Assembly: GCA_001953115.1 (NCBI GenBank) | Contig: LSSL01003632.1 | Coordinates: forward strand, 1-21,772 | Reading direction: 5' to 3' | DNA from: Smittium mucronatum | Lineage: Eukaryota; Kickxellomycota; Harpellomycetes; Harpellales; Legeriomycetaceae | Length of the DNA: 21,772 nt | In this document: positions 1-11,464 of the stretch, piece after piece | Numbering within the stretch: the stretch's first letter is position 1 | Layout: each line of letters starts with the position of its first letter | Made by a program: the position numbers and the translations under genes | Notes under the pieces: generated by a model | What the model saw: the letters and a program-made list of their open reading frames with translations, nothing else | Told to the model about the DNA's origin: nothing | The model's database searches: none

Positions 1-191
1 TCAACTCGGGAGAAAATTGTATTATTGAGCCTGTATATTTTTATAAAAGTAAGATTTTAAATTTTATTTTAAGTCTAAAAAAAGCGAGATTTAAAGATTC
101 CTGGAAATTTCTCGATTGAAATCGTGATTTTTTTAATAATTTTTTTTATTATTTAGAAATTATTGCTCATATTCGCGTGGTTTTCAGTAGA

Positions 192-219
192 GGGTGGTTG
201 GATTGGTGGGGGAGGGTGG
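192..219 (+). other. G-rich tract, possible two-quartet G-quadruplex
   Basis: Twenty-eight bases carry seven runs of two or more G (GGG, GG, GG, GG, GGGGG, GGG, GG) with loops of one to three bases, inside a flank with almost no G. Three of the runs reach three or more G, so a canonical three-quartet structure would lack a fourth run, but a two-quartet G-quadruplex on the plus strand is possible. Function is unknown; chance or relic of a G-rich microsatellite is equally possible. Confidence 0.4.
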
Positions 220-3200
220 TAATGTTATTATATTGGTTATTTTTCTATTTAAGAGACTGTTATTGTTTATTCCAGTCTGTACGATTATTAATAACTGCAT
301 TTTAAAGTATTTTTTAACGTAAATTCGGTATTAAATCCCTCAGTAGTGAATTTAATAATCAAAAGCTGTATTGAGTTATATCTAATAGCGCTCAAACATA
401 GTTTGTAAAGTATAATGCTAATTAAGTTTATAAGAAAATTCTAGTTAAGTATAAATTAACAAATATTATATTTGGAGATTAAGGTGAGTATAGTTTTAAA
501 AACTCAAATAAAATAGGCTCAAAATCACAAGAGTCTCAAAATCACCGATTAAAAAATCAATTCCACCATGGTTTCAAATTTTTAAAAAAGATCAAATCCA
601 AATCATACAAACTTTTACATAAGCGTATATATTTATTAAAATTTGTTATTTTAGTTATTAGAACCTCATCTTTTATTTATTTATTCAACTAATAATGTTA
701 TAAATAAAAAAATCGCTTCTTTTTTATTTTTTTAAATTATAATATTTTTATAAAATCGAAAATTTTCAAATAGATTGTTAATTAATATCTTTTAATAGTT
801 TTTTATACATTATTTACACTAGTAAGTATTATGAATTCTCAATATCCATTAAGTTTTTTACCAGAACATAAATCGATGATTTTCCGTAAAAATTTTCTTC
901 GTATAATGTCTTTATTATGACTTAAAGCCCGAATTATTAAGGGGGTAAAAAACAAGTTTAATAATTTTTTTTTAAGGAAGTAAAATTACTATTAGAAGGA
1001 ATTTTTTAAATTCATTTCATCTAAAAATAAAATTTAGGTATTATAATGTTTGAATTTCATTTGAAATATCAAAAATTAAGGGATTATTATTATTAAATTT
1101 TATCTATAAAGATAAAACTATCCATAAAGGGGGTTTTATTCTAATCCACATTAATTAAACGGTAACTAATTTTTCTCCGTATAAATTAATTTTTAATATT
1201 AGTTCAAATTATGTTTTTTGCAAAATACATAAATAAATAACAAAAATATTTTACGCGTATATCTATTAAATTAAATATTTTTCCTAATTACTTTTTAAAT
1301 AAAATAAAGGATTGTTGACAAAAATAGACGGGTGATAAAAAAATTTCAAAGATTGTAGGTTTTTTGATTTCATGATCATTTTTAGAGAATTAAATCACTA
1401 ATTAATTCTTTCTCTGATTTATATATAACATCAACAAAAAGATGGTTTCAATTACTTTACATGAATTTAATGGGATATTATTATCAAAATTAGAGACTTT
1501 ATAATGACTCCAGTTTTGATTAAAATTTAGATTCATTTATCAAAATTGATAGTTACATAATGAAATATATTTCAGAAAATAGTGATTAAAGATTTTTTTT
1601 TAAAAAAAATTAATTGGATAGAGCTAAAAATGATAGAATTTGAAAAATACTCAAAATATATACACAGCTATATTAGCTACCAAAAATAATTTTTGGTTTA
1701 TCGGAGTAAAGATAATTTTTTAAAAAAAACATTGTTTAATATTTTCGAAAAACAAAAAATAGCTGAGTTTAACCAGGATCAATTTGAAATTACTTTCAAA
1801 GTGATTTAATATTTAATTGATAAAATTATTAAAAATTTTAAACAGTATACTAATATTTATTAAAATTATTATAATTACAAGCATTAATATTTTTATTAGC
1901 GATTAATGTGGATATATAATGATTTTATATTCCAACTGTATCCATATTGTTTAATTTTTTTTAAAAATGTGTGAAATATTTTATTTTAATAGAAGAGGAC
2001 CCCTATAGAAATATTGCTCTAATTATAATTATCCTGATGTTATGAAAATTACCTCTTGAATTAATCAATTTTATAATACAATTAAAACTATCTTTATGTC
2101 TACAATTGCGATCTGATGGAATAATATCGTAAATATTTTCGAAAATTAGGATTATTAAGATGTTTTTTAATGCTATTATCTGTATTTTATACTTTTTTTG
2201 TAAAATTGTTTATAAAAACTCTTAACAACTTTGCTGTTTTTTAAAAGCAAATAATATATTAGCTGGGCGAAGTTTTAAGATGATATAGTCATTTTAAACA
2301 ATTTTAAAAATTAATATCATTAATGCTTTTGGATTCAAATCCGGCTATAATTAACTGTAATTATTACTAATATTCGTGAAATGCAATTATGTGTTATAGT
2401 AAGAGGATTTCAATTTTAAATTTATTAAGCAGAATGCTATTTATTATACAAGAAGTGTTTTTTAAGAAGTAAAATAGCCGTAAAAATTCCAGGAAGATAC
2501 AAAATCTCTGTAAATTGTATTTAAATTTCATATTCTTACATTTTTATGCAAAAAAACTTTGTAAGAATGCAGGAGATGGCTGAATAATGGAATAAAATTT
2601 TAGTTATAATGATCTTTAAATATTCCACTAGCACATATTTGGTACTTTTTATTTATATAAAACCCCAAAATTATTTAATTTATTATTATTAGTGCCAAAT
2701 TCATAAATATGTTACAAAAAACAACTATTCAATAATAAACTTTAAAAAAATTTAAAAATCTATTCTGATTGTAAACTTCATATTCAAGGTTATACAGATA
2801 GAAAAATTAATTAATTTTAATTGATGAATTCACTAATTTTGATAAAAATATCCAGTTAAATCCATTAATGCAAAAATAATCCATTTATTTTTTGATATTA
2901 TTCATAAATCGATCAAATTTATAATTAGTGAAATCATTCGATAAAATCTAAATTCAAATTCAAACCTGTAAAATTTTCCTAATAAATATAAAATGAAAAA
3001 TCACGCTAAAATAATTAAAATTTAATTGAAAAACGAAATTCTTCATTTTATTTTACTAGCCAAACATATATCACCAAAAATTGTGATAATTACAGATAAA
3101 CAGATAAATTTTATTTGGGGGGTTTTTTTTGATGAAATATACTATATTATTGGTTTGAGGTACAATAAATAATTTTTTTATTTTTTATCTTATTTCTTCT

Positions 3201-4301
3201 CAAAATAAGGTAAATTTTTAATCTAAAATGTAACATTTAAATTAAAAATTATTATTTTGAAATATTAAGATTTAAGAGATAAATTTAAAAAAATTTTAAA
3301 AAAAAATACACAATTTGATAACACTTAGATTAATTCATTTTTATTTGCCTTATTCACGGATTTGTAATTTTTCAAGAGATATTAATTCTAAATCTGCCCT
3401 CATAATATAAAATTTTGCAATTGACTAATCTTTAAATATTTTTTAATGAGTATCATTAAATTTGCAACAGTTTTTTTTCTTTTTTTTCGGAAAAATTAAA
3501 ATATAAATTTTTTATTATTTTTATGCTAAATATTGCAGTATAATTCGAAAATAGAATTCAATGCGGCTAATAAAAATTGAACCTTCATTTATATATTCCA
3601 GTTCATATTCTAATTAAAAAAACTTCGAATTTTTTTTTTTTTGTCAGTATCATTAATTTTTATACACATTAACATAAAATCAAGAACCTAATTTTTCAAA
3701 ATTAAATATCTCACAATGTAATAATTGAATAATTCATAATTTTTTGATTAATAAAAAAAATAATAAACCCTTGATCATAATAAATTTTTTAATTACAGTC
3801 AAGAAAAAACAAGTGTTTAACGCTTTTTGTTTTGATCACTATCTTACATTGCCAAAAAAAAAAGAAAATTTTTGCTGCTCTATTTTAGAGATAAATTGGT
3901 CAAAAAAATAATAATAAACTTCTCTTAATTAGCTTCTTTATTATGTTTGTTAAATTATAGTTTTCTTTTAATCTTTAATTACTAAAGTCTCATAAAATTA
4001 TATAAAATTACATAAACTCAAATAGGCACAAATCCTAAATAAATTTATATTTATATTTGAAAAAAAACATTTTCAAAACAATTAAATATTTTTTCTATAT
4101 ATTTATCCGGACTTGATAATTATATTCGATAAAAACGCGAAAAAAAAAGTTTTTTTATTTAATAAGATTTTATTAGATATTTTTTTACTGGAAATAAAAT
4201 CTCATAATCCCGATTAATTTTTTATTGATATTTTGATTATTTCTATTTATTACTTGATATTATTTTCTCAAAAAGCTTCTAGCTACAACCAGATTTTACT
4301 G

Positions 4302-4323
4302 CATGATACATGATACATGATAC
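4302..4323. repeat. Three tandem copies of heptamer CATGATA
   Basis: Three perfect consecutive copies of CATGATA followed by a further C. It is a very short tandem repeat and probably of no functional importance, but it may vary in copy number between isolates. Confidence 0.7.
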
Positions 4324-7300
4324 AAAATAAGTAAACTGAGATCAGTAATTTCTCGCTTCTGTCACATCTTAAGTATGGATATTTTTCTTTAATGATCAAC
4401 ACAGAAATTTAGGAAGATAATTTAAAACAAATACTCTAAATATTATATCTTTATTGGAAGAAAAAAATTATTAATTAAATTTCCATTTATTATTTACATA
4501 GCTTACTATCCCCTATTATTAAAAAAAATTACTTTATATCAGAATAATAAATACTTATAAAAGCATATCGAAATTTAATTGAATTTATAATTATTGTGGT
4601 ATTATCGCAGCTTTATTATTAACATGCTATGTTAAACTAATCTAATTTATATATTTTTTCTGCTATTCCATTATATATCCCAGTTTTTTGTGAGAAATTT
4701 TTATAGATTTACAAGAAACTTAAATAAATTAAGGGTGATGCTGGCACAGAGAAAGGAGAAAAAATATATTAAACTCTTTTTTAATTTGATGAATAAGGTA
4801 GAGTATCCCTTATGCGAGGCAAAAATTTACATTTTTGAAAATATAAAATTACTTGGCTGAAACTATCTGTAACTATATTGAAAAGGGAATTCTATATAAG
4901 TGGAACAGGATTCAATTTATTTTTTAAACCAGTTATCACTTATTGAAAAACTTTAAATAATTTGGAGTGAAAGTATAATTGAGCGGCAGTTCGCTATATT
5001 TTATTTACAGATATCTTTAAATATTTTTTAAATATTTATTAAGATCTACATTTATTAAATAAATTGTTATAATAATCATTAATTTTTCTAAAAATATATA
5101 TTTTTAATAGTATTGAGAATTAAAAAAAGGTTTTTTACAAGTTAAAAAATTAAATGAAATTTGGATTAAATAAAGCTGAAATTTACTTTGGTGTACAAAA
5201 TTTATATTATTTGAGACCTATATTGATTTGGTGTAAGTTTGCTATATCAAAATCGCTTTTAAATTAGAATGTAAAAAAAAATTAAATCTATTTATTTATT
5301 AATTATTTAGTTAAGTTAGAAATAAATTATAGATAACTTTTATGTAAATCATTTCAGTTGATTTTTTCTTTTTTTAAACATATTTAATCTTTGAAAGATT
5401 CCTTAGAAATTGAAATTTTTATGTCATCATAATTTTTTTCAAATTTACTCTATTAAAAATTTTCATTTTAAATTAATAATTTTTATTTTTTGAACGGGCT
5501 TCAAGCAAAGAAATGTGAGACCATAAAAAAATCTTAATAAAAAATTCCATGAAAAAAAAATTAAACTATAAATTTTATTTAAAATAAAAAAAAAGAAAGA
5601 AAGATTAGCTAGAGTAATAAAAAAAGCGTGATAACCAAATAAGATTTTGGGAATATAAATATTTTAAATTTTTATTAAGGAAAAAAATACATTTAATATA
5701 ATGAAAAAAAATGAATTATTTGAAAAAAACTGATTGGGTTCCCTAAAGAAAATTATTTAATAGGATTTTTTGAAAAAAATAAGGCTCCTATTGATCAAAT
5801 AAAAATTTAAAATAAATTTAGGATAAAAATCTGTCTTATATTAGACTATTTCTTTATTCTATATTAATATTTTAAACTTATTATCGCTGATAATTTCTTT
5901 CGTTTTTTCGTTTTTCTCATGCCCTATGGTTTGAATTTAATTGAAAATTCAAAATAAATTATCTATTAATTATTATTTTTTGATTTATTTAAAATCAATA
6001 TGGCACTTTTGAAAATTTTGAAATTCTGTGAATGGGTAAGTAAAATATTTTTTGAATAGAATGAATAAATCTTTAGAGTTGAAAACGCCCCACATTTTTT
6101 TTAAATCGCTTTAAAATAAAAATTATATCAAATCGTGAATAAAATTTTTATCTTTATATTTTTTTTATTACTCTTATTAATATTTCAGTTTTTATTAAAA
6201 TAAATTTGTTGTAGCCCTTTCTTTTTTTGTAAAATTTTATTTTAAAACTCTAAAAAATAGAAATTATCAATAAATTTTCTCTTAAAGATGATTTTATTTC
6301 AATGTTACCACAGATTATATTTTTCCACTAAAATAATATCCAAACATAAATTTTTATTAAGCAAGAATTTTATATTTAAATTTGATCTAAAATTTTGTGT
6401 ATTTATTTCGATTTAAATTAATGAGAAATCTATAAGACCATATAATCAAAAAAAATGCCATAAAAAAAAGCAGAAGAAATACTGAATTTCGATTTAAATA
6501 TCTGTTATATTCTTCTCTGATTCTATATTAAATGTGTAATGACTATAAAAATCCTTTTTTAATTATTTTAAATATAGATTTTTTATAAGGACTTGAATAT
6601 AAAATCTAATATTTAAATATTTTTTTAGTACATTATGAAATAATTTAGAAAATTAAATAAAATTTAGTATTTTTTAAAACTTTTTTCAGATTTTTTTTTA
6701 AAAAATAATGATTAGTTTTCTAAATATAAGGCATAAGTACACTTATTTATTACCCTGATCTCGTGAATTTTTTTTTAATTTTAAACTCCCTTTTTTTAAT
6801 TCGGGAAAATATTAATTATTATATTTTTTTAATGGAAAATTCTTATCAAGTACGAGTGATATGAGCAATATTTGATAAATTTGAGCCAAATTTATTTTAT
6901 AACTGTATTTCTCATATTTTTTCGGCCTTTTTTTTTAAAAAAAAATATTCTTAAAATAGTTTTTTTGGTCACCCATCACATTAAATAATTTTTTATTTTA
7001 AATTTTTTTGGTCATTTAATTGAATTAAATTTAGAAAATTTCTAATTAAATCTTAGTTTTAAATTTTATCGTGTTCCTATTTCATTTATTTAATTTTATT
7101 ATAACCCTTATAAGAGTTTTCGAAAAATTAGAAGCAAGTATGTCAAAACTCTAACCTTTATTTCATTTTTTTGATAGAATAAGTATAAAATATGACAATC
7201 AAAACCATAAATTTAAATTTTTATTCAAATATTATTTTAAAAGAGAGTTTACTTGCAAAATTAAAAAATTATTATTTTTTTATAAGTGGTTTGATTTAAT

Positions 7301-7436
7301 TTATTAACTAATTATATGGCGTATAAATAATTTTATCAAATCTTGGACTATTATTATTACAACTACAGTGATTCAAATACTTTTATTGATTATATTTGCT
7401 TCTAATATTCCAGCTTATTAAATCAATAAAAAAGGC

Positions 7437-7477
7437 ATATATTCCCCATTTACGTCATTCAAAATGGGGTAGTATAT
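7437..7477. repeat. Hairpin with CCCCATTT / AAATGGGG stem
   Basis: CCCCATTT at 7444-7451 is exactly complementary in inverted orientation to AAATGGGG at 7462-7469, leaving a 10-base loop. Outside it, after one bulged base, seven more pairs (one G-T wobble) extend the stem to about 15 pairs. G/C-rich arms are unusual in this background. A T-rich terminator context or a neighbouring gene is not apparent, so no role is assigned; it could be a decayed transposon end or a small structured RNA. Confidence 0.5.
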
Positions 7478-8548
7478 TGTGTAAGAAAAAATTTGAGCTA
7501 AAATTTGAATTTAATACAAAAAATAAAATATAAATATTTTTTTTAATAAATTTATCTTTAAATAATCCCAATGAAATGATTTTTTTAACTTCTGGTTAAA
7601 TAAGTAGAACTCTATGTGGCTTTTTATTAAACATATAATACCAATAAAAAAAACCTGGGTTTTAAAATTATAAATTAACATTGTCTTTCCAAATATATAA
7701 TATATCTTATTTTTAAACATTTTTTTACAAAGTTTCGAACAAATCACATTAAAATTGATTTTTTATCGTACTTATGGGGCTGATTTCAAAATAAAAATTT
7801 AGGTACTGTAGAACAAAATAAAACCTATAATTATATCTAAGAAAAAAGATTTTTAAGAAGATAAATTTAAATTTTGGCCAATCTAAATTTTTTTAGTATT
7901 TATTGTATATAAATTTATATTACACGCTAAAAAAATGATAAATCGTCTTGGTATTTAGGGTTATTTTAAAGTTATAAATACGAAAGATTAAAATTCTTTT
8001 TTATTTTTACCTATTCAAATTAAAAACCAAATTGCTAATTTTTTAAAATAAAAAGTAAAAAAATTCTATTTGTTTTCATTTATCTTTCTTTTTGGAATTC
8101 ATAAAATTTTTTTTTTTTTTATCTTAAATACTTACCAAAAATGTATATTTTTAATCAGGCATATGAAGAAGCTTAATTTTTGATAAAGAAGTATTTTATT
8201 CGCACCAATTATTTCTTTTATTGTTTAAAAATATCTAAACATATTGACTAGATCCTATTTTGATGTGACCACAAAATTTAATTTTATTGAAAAATATTGA
8301 GCAGCGTTTCCTTTAATTGGGGTTTATTCAAATTTAATTATCTAAAAAATAAAAAAATGTGGGTTTTGATAACAAGATAAAATAAAAATGTTTTAATATG
8401 AAACTTTTTTTTACATTTTTGTTGAGAATTTTGATTAAATTATGTTATAATTATATATTTATGTTTAAGGAATATAGATAGATTAAATTTTCTTTTTAAT
8501 ATCATATGAATCAATGTAATAAGGAAAATATTTTTTTGGAAACATTTG

Positions 8549-8613
8549 AAGTGGGATATACTTAAAATAAGAAAATTCAAAAAATTAGTGTTTATATATC
8601 ATATATCCCACTT
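8549..8613. repeat. Inverted repeat AAGTGGGATATA, hairpin A
   Basis: AAGTGGGATATA at 8549-8560 is repeated as its perfect reverse complement at 8602-8613, with 41 bases between. The same core word occurs again, also as an inverted pair, at 9967-10011. The pair lies about 150 bp outside the left arm of the large inverted repeat at 8763-10373. This recurrence argues for a related repeat family or recognition word rather than chance, but I recognise no named element. Confidence 0.55.
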
Positions 8614-8762
8614 AATTATTTCAAACTTAATATTAGCTTTTATGCATATCAGTATTATTTATCCATATAAAACGGCCAAATTTTAATCAGTCTTAAAAAT
8701 GCTAGAGTTTTTTTTCCAAATACTTTTTCTAGTGGTGAATTATGGTATTCATTTATTGAGAG

Positions 8763-9046
8763 TATAATTTAAATTAAAGCTAATTACAAAAATAGTCAAA
8801 TTTTAAAATATTATCAAAACTAGTCAAATCAATTAAAGAGATTTCAAATCGACGAATAAATGCTATTTTGGTTCGAGAAATATAAATAAGACAGGCTATA
8901 AGAGGAAAATTCACGACAAATATTTATTTTCATTATCAATTGGTACAAATCATAATGCGAAATAAGTTCTCAATTTGTCGCTATTTCGCTCATGAAAAAG
9001 AAAATAAGCCATTATTATGGGGTTAAGGTTAAGATATATCATATTT
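8763..9046 (+). repeat. Left arm of large inverted repeat
   Basis: This arm begins near TATAATTTAAATTAAAG and ends near AAGATATATCATATT. Diagnostic shared words with the other arm include AATGCGAAATAA, ATTTCGCTCATGAAAAAGAA and TTATGGGGTTAA. Differences from the other arm are mostly single-base substitutions spread along the length, as expected for two copies diverging without selection. No reading frame is preserved between the arms. Confidence 0.85.
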
Positions 9047-9481
9047 GAATCCCATCTGACAATTTTGAAAAAAACTGAAATTTGTCTCTGAAAAGATAGT
9101 AATTTTTATCGAAAAAATATTTCTAATCATAAATTTATCATACATGTATGTTTTTTGTTCCTTTTCCGGTTATTTATATTCATTTTTTAAAGCTCATTCG
9201 AGGTATATCAATAATTAGCCCCAAATACTACACTGTTTCTAACTTTGCTTAATATTTTTAATTGAATTTTTTCTGAATTTAGTTTTTAAAGTTACTACTT
9301 TCTTTGACAAAACAATAATTAACTAGTCCCAATCGCCTTAATTTCAAAATTCTAAACTAAGAAAAAATGTAACATTCTTAATTTGTCCATATTTAAAATT
9401 ACATTCTTTAGTGTACATTTAATGTTATAATTGGTTATTTATATAGTTAAACTTAACATGTGTCACCGATGTTTCAAGTTT

Positions 9482-9483
<2 letters not shown>

Positions 9484-9513
<30 letters not shown>
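9484..9513. repeat. (AT)15 microsatellite
   Basis: Thirty bases of uninterrupted alternating A and T. It sits in the spacer of the large inverted repeat and could extrude as a cruciform or vary in length by slippage. Confidence 0.95.
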
Positions 9514-9516
<3 letters not shown>

Positions 9517-9965
9517 TTACATTCGTCGTTAAAAGATTGATTTTAAAATCAAATATCAAGTATAATTGTAAAATTAATTTATGAAAAGCTGAAGCTATCG
9601 AAATTTCATTTCATAATATAAACTTTTCTTAGTACTCACCGTTTAACAAAAAAAAAATTAAAAGGTATAAAATAACGAATTTTCTGATAAACATAATAAT
9701 TTTACAAAATGTGAAAAACACTATTTGTACTAATATTAAATTATTAAAACGCGTATATATATATTCTATATTATATACATGTAAATTTTTTTTAAAGAGG
9801 CGAAAGTTTTTTAGTGTACTGAGGACCTCAGGCACATTAAACAGTAAAAATAATTACAAAAATTCATTGTTGTTTCATGTTTTTCCATCCTTATTTTGTT
9901 TAAAAAGAATATTCCGGATTTAAACATTAAAAAAATGCGTTAGTTGAATTAATCTTCAGGTTTAT

Positions 9966-10011
9966 GAAGTGGGATAAATTTATGGCTAGAAGAGCATTAA
10001 ATATCCCACTT
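9966..10011. repeat. Inverted repeat AAGTGGGATA, hairpin B
   Basis: AAGTGGGATA at 9967-9976 is repeated as TATCCCACTT at 10002-10011, with 25 bases between. It uses the same core as hairpin A at 8549-8613 but with a shorter loop. It lies inside the spacer, about 80 bp from the right arm, so the two hairpins are not symmetrical about the large inverted repeat. Confidence 0.55.
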
Positions 10012-10090
10012 TGAAGCCAAAAAAGTGATAAATTCGAACCCCTATATCAATTTTAGCTTTTCAAGGAATGGGACGGTTATATATTATTAA

Positions 10091-10373
10091 AATGTGATAA
10101 ATCTTAACTTTAACCCCATAATAGTGGCTTCTTTTCTTTTTCATGAGCGAAATAGGGACAAAGTGAGAAATTATTTCGCATTATATTTTGTGCCAATTGA
10201 TAATAAAAACAAATATTTGTCGAGAAATTTCCTCTAATAGTCTGTCTTATTTATATTTTTCGAGCAAAAATAGCATTTATTCGCCGATTTTAAATCTCGT
10301 TAATTAATTTAACTAGTTTTGATAATATTTTGAAAATTTGACTATTTTTGTAATTACCTCTAATTTAAATTTA
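10091..10373 (-). repeat. Right arm of large inverted repeat
   Basis: Read on the minus strand this arm matches 8763-9046 in order. The outer edge on the plus strand is near TAATTTAAATTTAT, after which similarity stops. The inner edge is near AATGTGATAAATCTT. Beyond both edges I see no further clear complementarity. Confidence 0.85.
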
Positions 10374-11464
10374 TCACCAAAACATGTTATATTTTTACTG
10401 AGATGATAGCCATTTTATCTTTTATCGCTTTTCGTGAATATTATGAGTTATAATAAATCTGCAAACCCCAAATTTAGAATATAAAAATAATATAAATTTC
10501 AATAAACTGAAAATAGAAAAAAAAATTCAAAAAGTTTTTTTTGACTCTAATAAAACCTGAGCGCAAATTTAAATAAAAGTCAAATCCAGAGAGGTTTAAG
10601 AGTAATTAAAATTCAGAGATTAAAATATTTATTTACTTCGAGTGTATCAGACCAATAATTAAATTTAACATATTCAATATAATCTCTTTATTTTTTTTTA
10701 AATATTTCCAAAAAAATTCTTTATTCAATCAGTCAAGTAGTTTTAGATTATCTATAAGTTTTGGGAATTTATTAATTTAATATTAAACGCTTTCTAAAAT
10801 ATCAATTTTTATTAGAAAGTATTCAAGGAACTCATACAAAAAAAATTTCAAAATGGGAAATTTTTTCAATTCTCATACTTCTTTTTGACATTAATTTATT
10901 AGCTAATGTATATGTATGTATGTGTGTGTTTTATTTAGGAATAAAAATATATATAACCTCATAAAAGTTTATAAAATATATCTTTTTATGTTAGCTAATT
11001 AATTGGTATGTATTTAAATAGAATAAAAGTTATTTGATTTTAAAAAGACATGATTGTGTTAAAGCGAGCAAAAAGATGATTTTTCACGTCAATTTAAATA
11101 AAAAAAACTCTTTAAAAAATTTTTTTACAAAAAAAATATAATAAAAAAAAACCCCCCCCCAAAAAAATATTCAAAAAATTTATCCTTTTGAAATCTGGAA
11201 TATACCGGATTTAGTATTTTGATAAATTAAAATGAAATTATTTTTAAAATTATTTTAATTATTTTTTTTCTTTGAAATTTTTATCGGATTTAAGTTATAT
11301 TTACAATATATATTTTTTCTTTATCTCTTTTTTTCAATTAAAGCTGATTTATATTTAATTTCAGTATAACGTAATTTTTTAAATGGAAAAAATTTCATGT
11401 TAATAAAATTAGTGTGAAATCAGTATTATCTAATACATGTATTTTTTTTATACTATAAAAAAAT
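10374..11464. other. AT-rich gene-free DNA with a C9 tract
   Basis: No gene or RNA is recognisable. The stretch holds a short TATG/TG-rich run near 10909-10929 and a run of nine C at 11152-11160 embedded in poly-A. The rest is low-complexity A/T. Confidence 0.7.

Larger units (their letters stand above)
1..8548. other. AT-rich gene-free DNA
   Basis: I see no gene here on either strand. The stretch is dominated by A/T homopolymer runs, stops are frequent in all frames, and the few short open frames (for example minus strand 7511-7747) are composed of codons expected from A/T-rich noise (Lys, Ile, Phe, Asn, Leu, Tyr) with no family motif. No tRNA cloverleaf, rRNA-like block or long tandem array is visible. 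The exceptions worth recording (192-219, 4302-4323, 7437-7477) are listed separately. Short conserved non-coding RNAs or highly diverged genes cannot be excluded by eye. Confidence 0.75.
9047..10090. other. Spacer between the inverted-repeat arms
   Basis: The spacer is AT-rich and contains an (AT)15 run, a hairpin at 9966-10011, and two overlapping opposite-strand open frames of about 70 codons (9629-9835 minus, 9711-9923 plus). The frames lack any family motif and are typical of AT-rich noise, so I do not annotate them as genes. No transposase, integrase or replication protein is recognisable. Confidence 0.6.
8763..10373. mobile_element. Large inverted-repeat (foldback-like) element
   Basis: The left arm 8763-9046 and right arm 10091-10373 are reverse complements of each other over about 284 bp. 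In my hand alignment I count about 24 differences over roughly 250 aligned bases in the best part, so about 90% identity. The 1.04 kb spacer (9047-10090) holds a microsatellite and a smaller hairpin but no recognisable transposase. This could be a non-autonomous foldback or MITE-like DNA element, or two copies of a short interspersed element inserted head-to-head. I find no convincing target-site duplication at the outer edges. If transcribed across, it could fold into a long double-stranded hairpin. Confidence 0.7.

Noticed and set aside
2321..2346. TTCAAAT flanked by GG and CC, like a tRNA T-arm or Pol III B box
   Set aside because: Position 53-61 would be an A-C mismatch, and no acceptor, D or anticodon arm can be built from the upstream 60 bases.
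7511..7747. 78-codon minus-strand open frame
   Set aside because: Composed of A/T-rich codons with no motif, no homologous neighbour and no supporting context; length is within chance for this amount of sequence.
9629..9923. Two overlapping open frames of about 70 codons on opposite strands in the palindrome spacer
   Set aside because: They overlap antisense, lack motifs and lie beside an AT microsatellite; most likely noise.
10024..10046. Minus-strand GGGGTTCGAATT, like a Pol III B box
   Set aside because: The T-arm stem cannot pair and no A box is evident at a suitable distance; treated as chance.
9035..10062. Possible direct repeat between the sequences just inside the left arm (9041-9075) and at 10028-10062
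   Set aside because: Only about 16 of 24 positions match when aligned by hand, too few in AT-rich DNA.
8750..10390. Target-site duplication around the large inverted repeat
   Set aside because: Outer flanks show only loose similarity (TATTGAGAGTATA against TACTGAGATGATA), not a convincing direct repeat.
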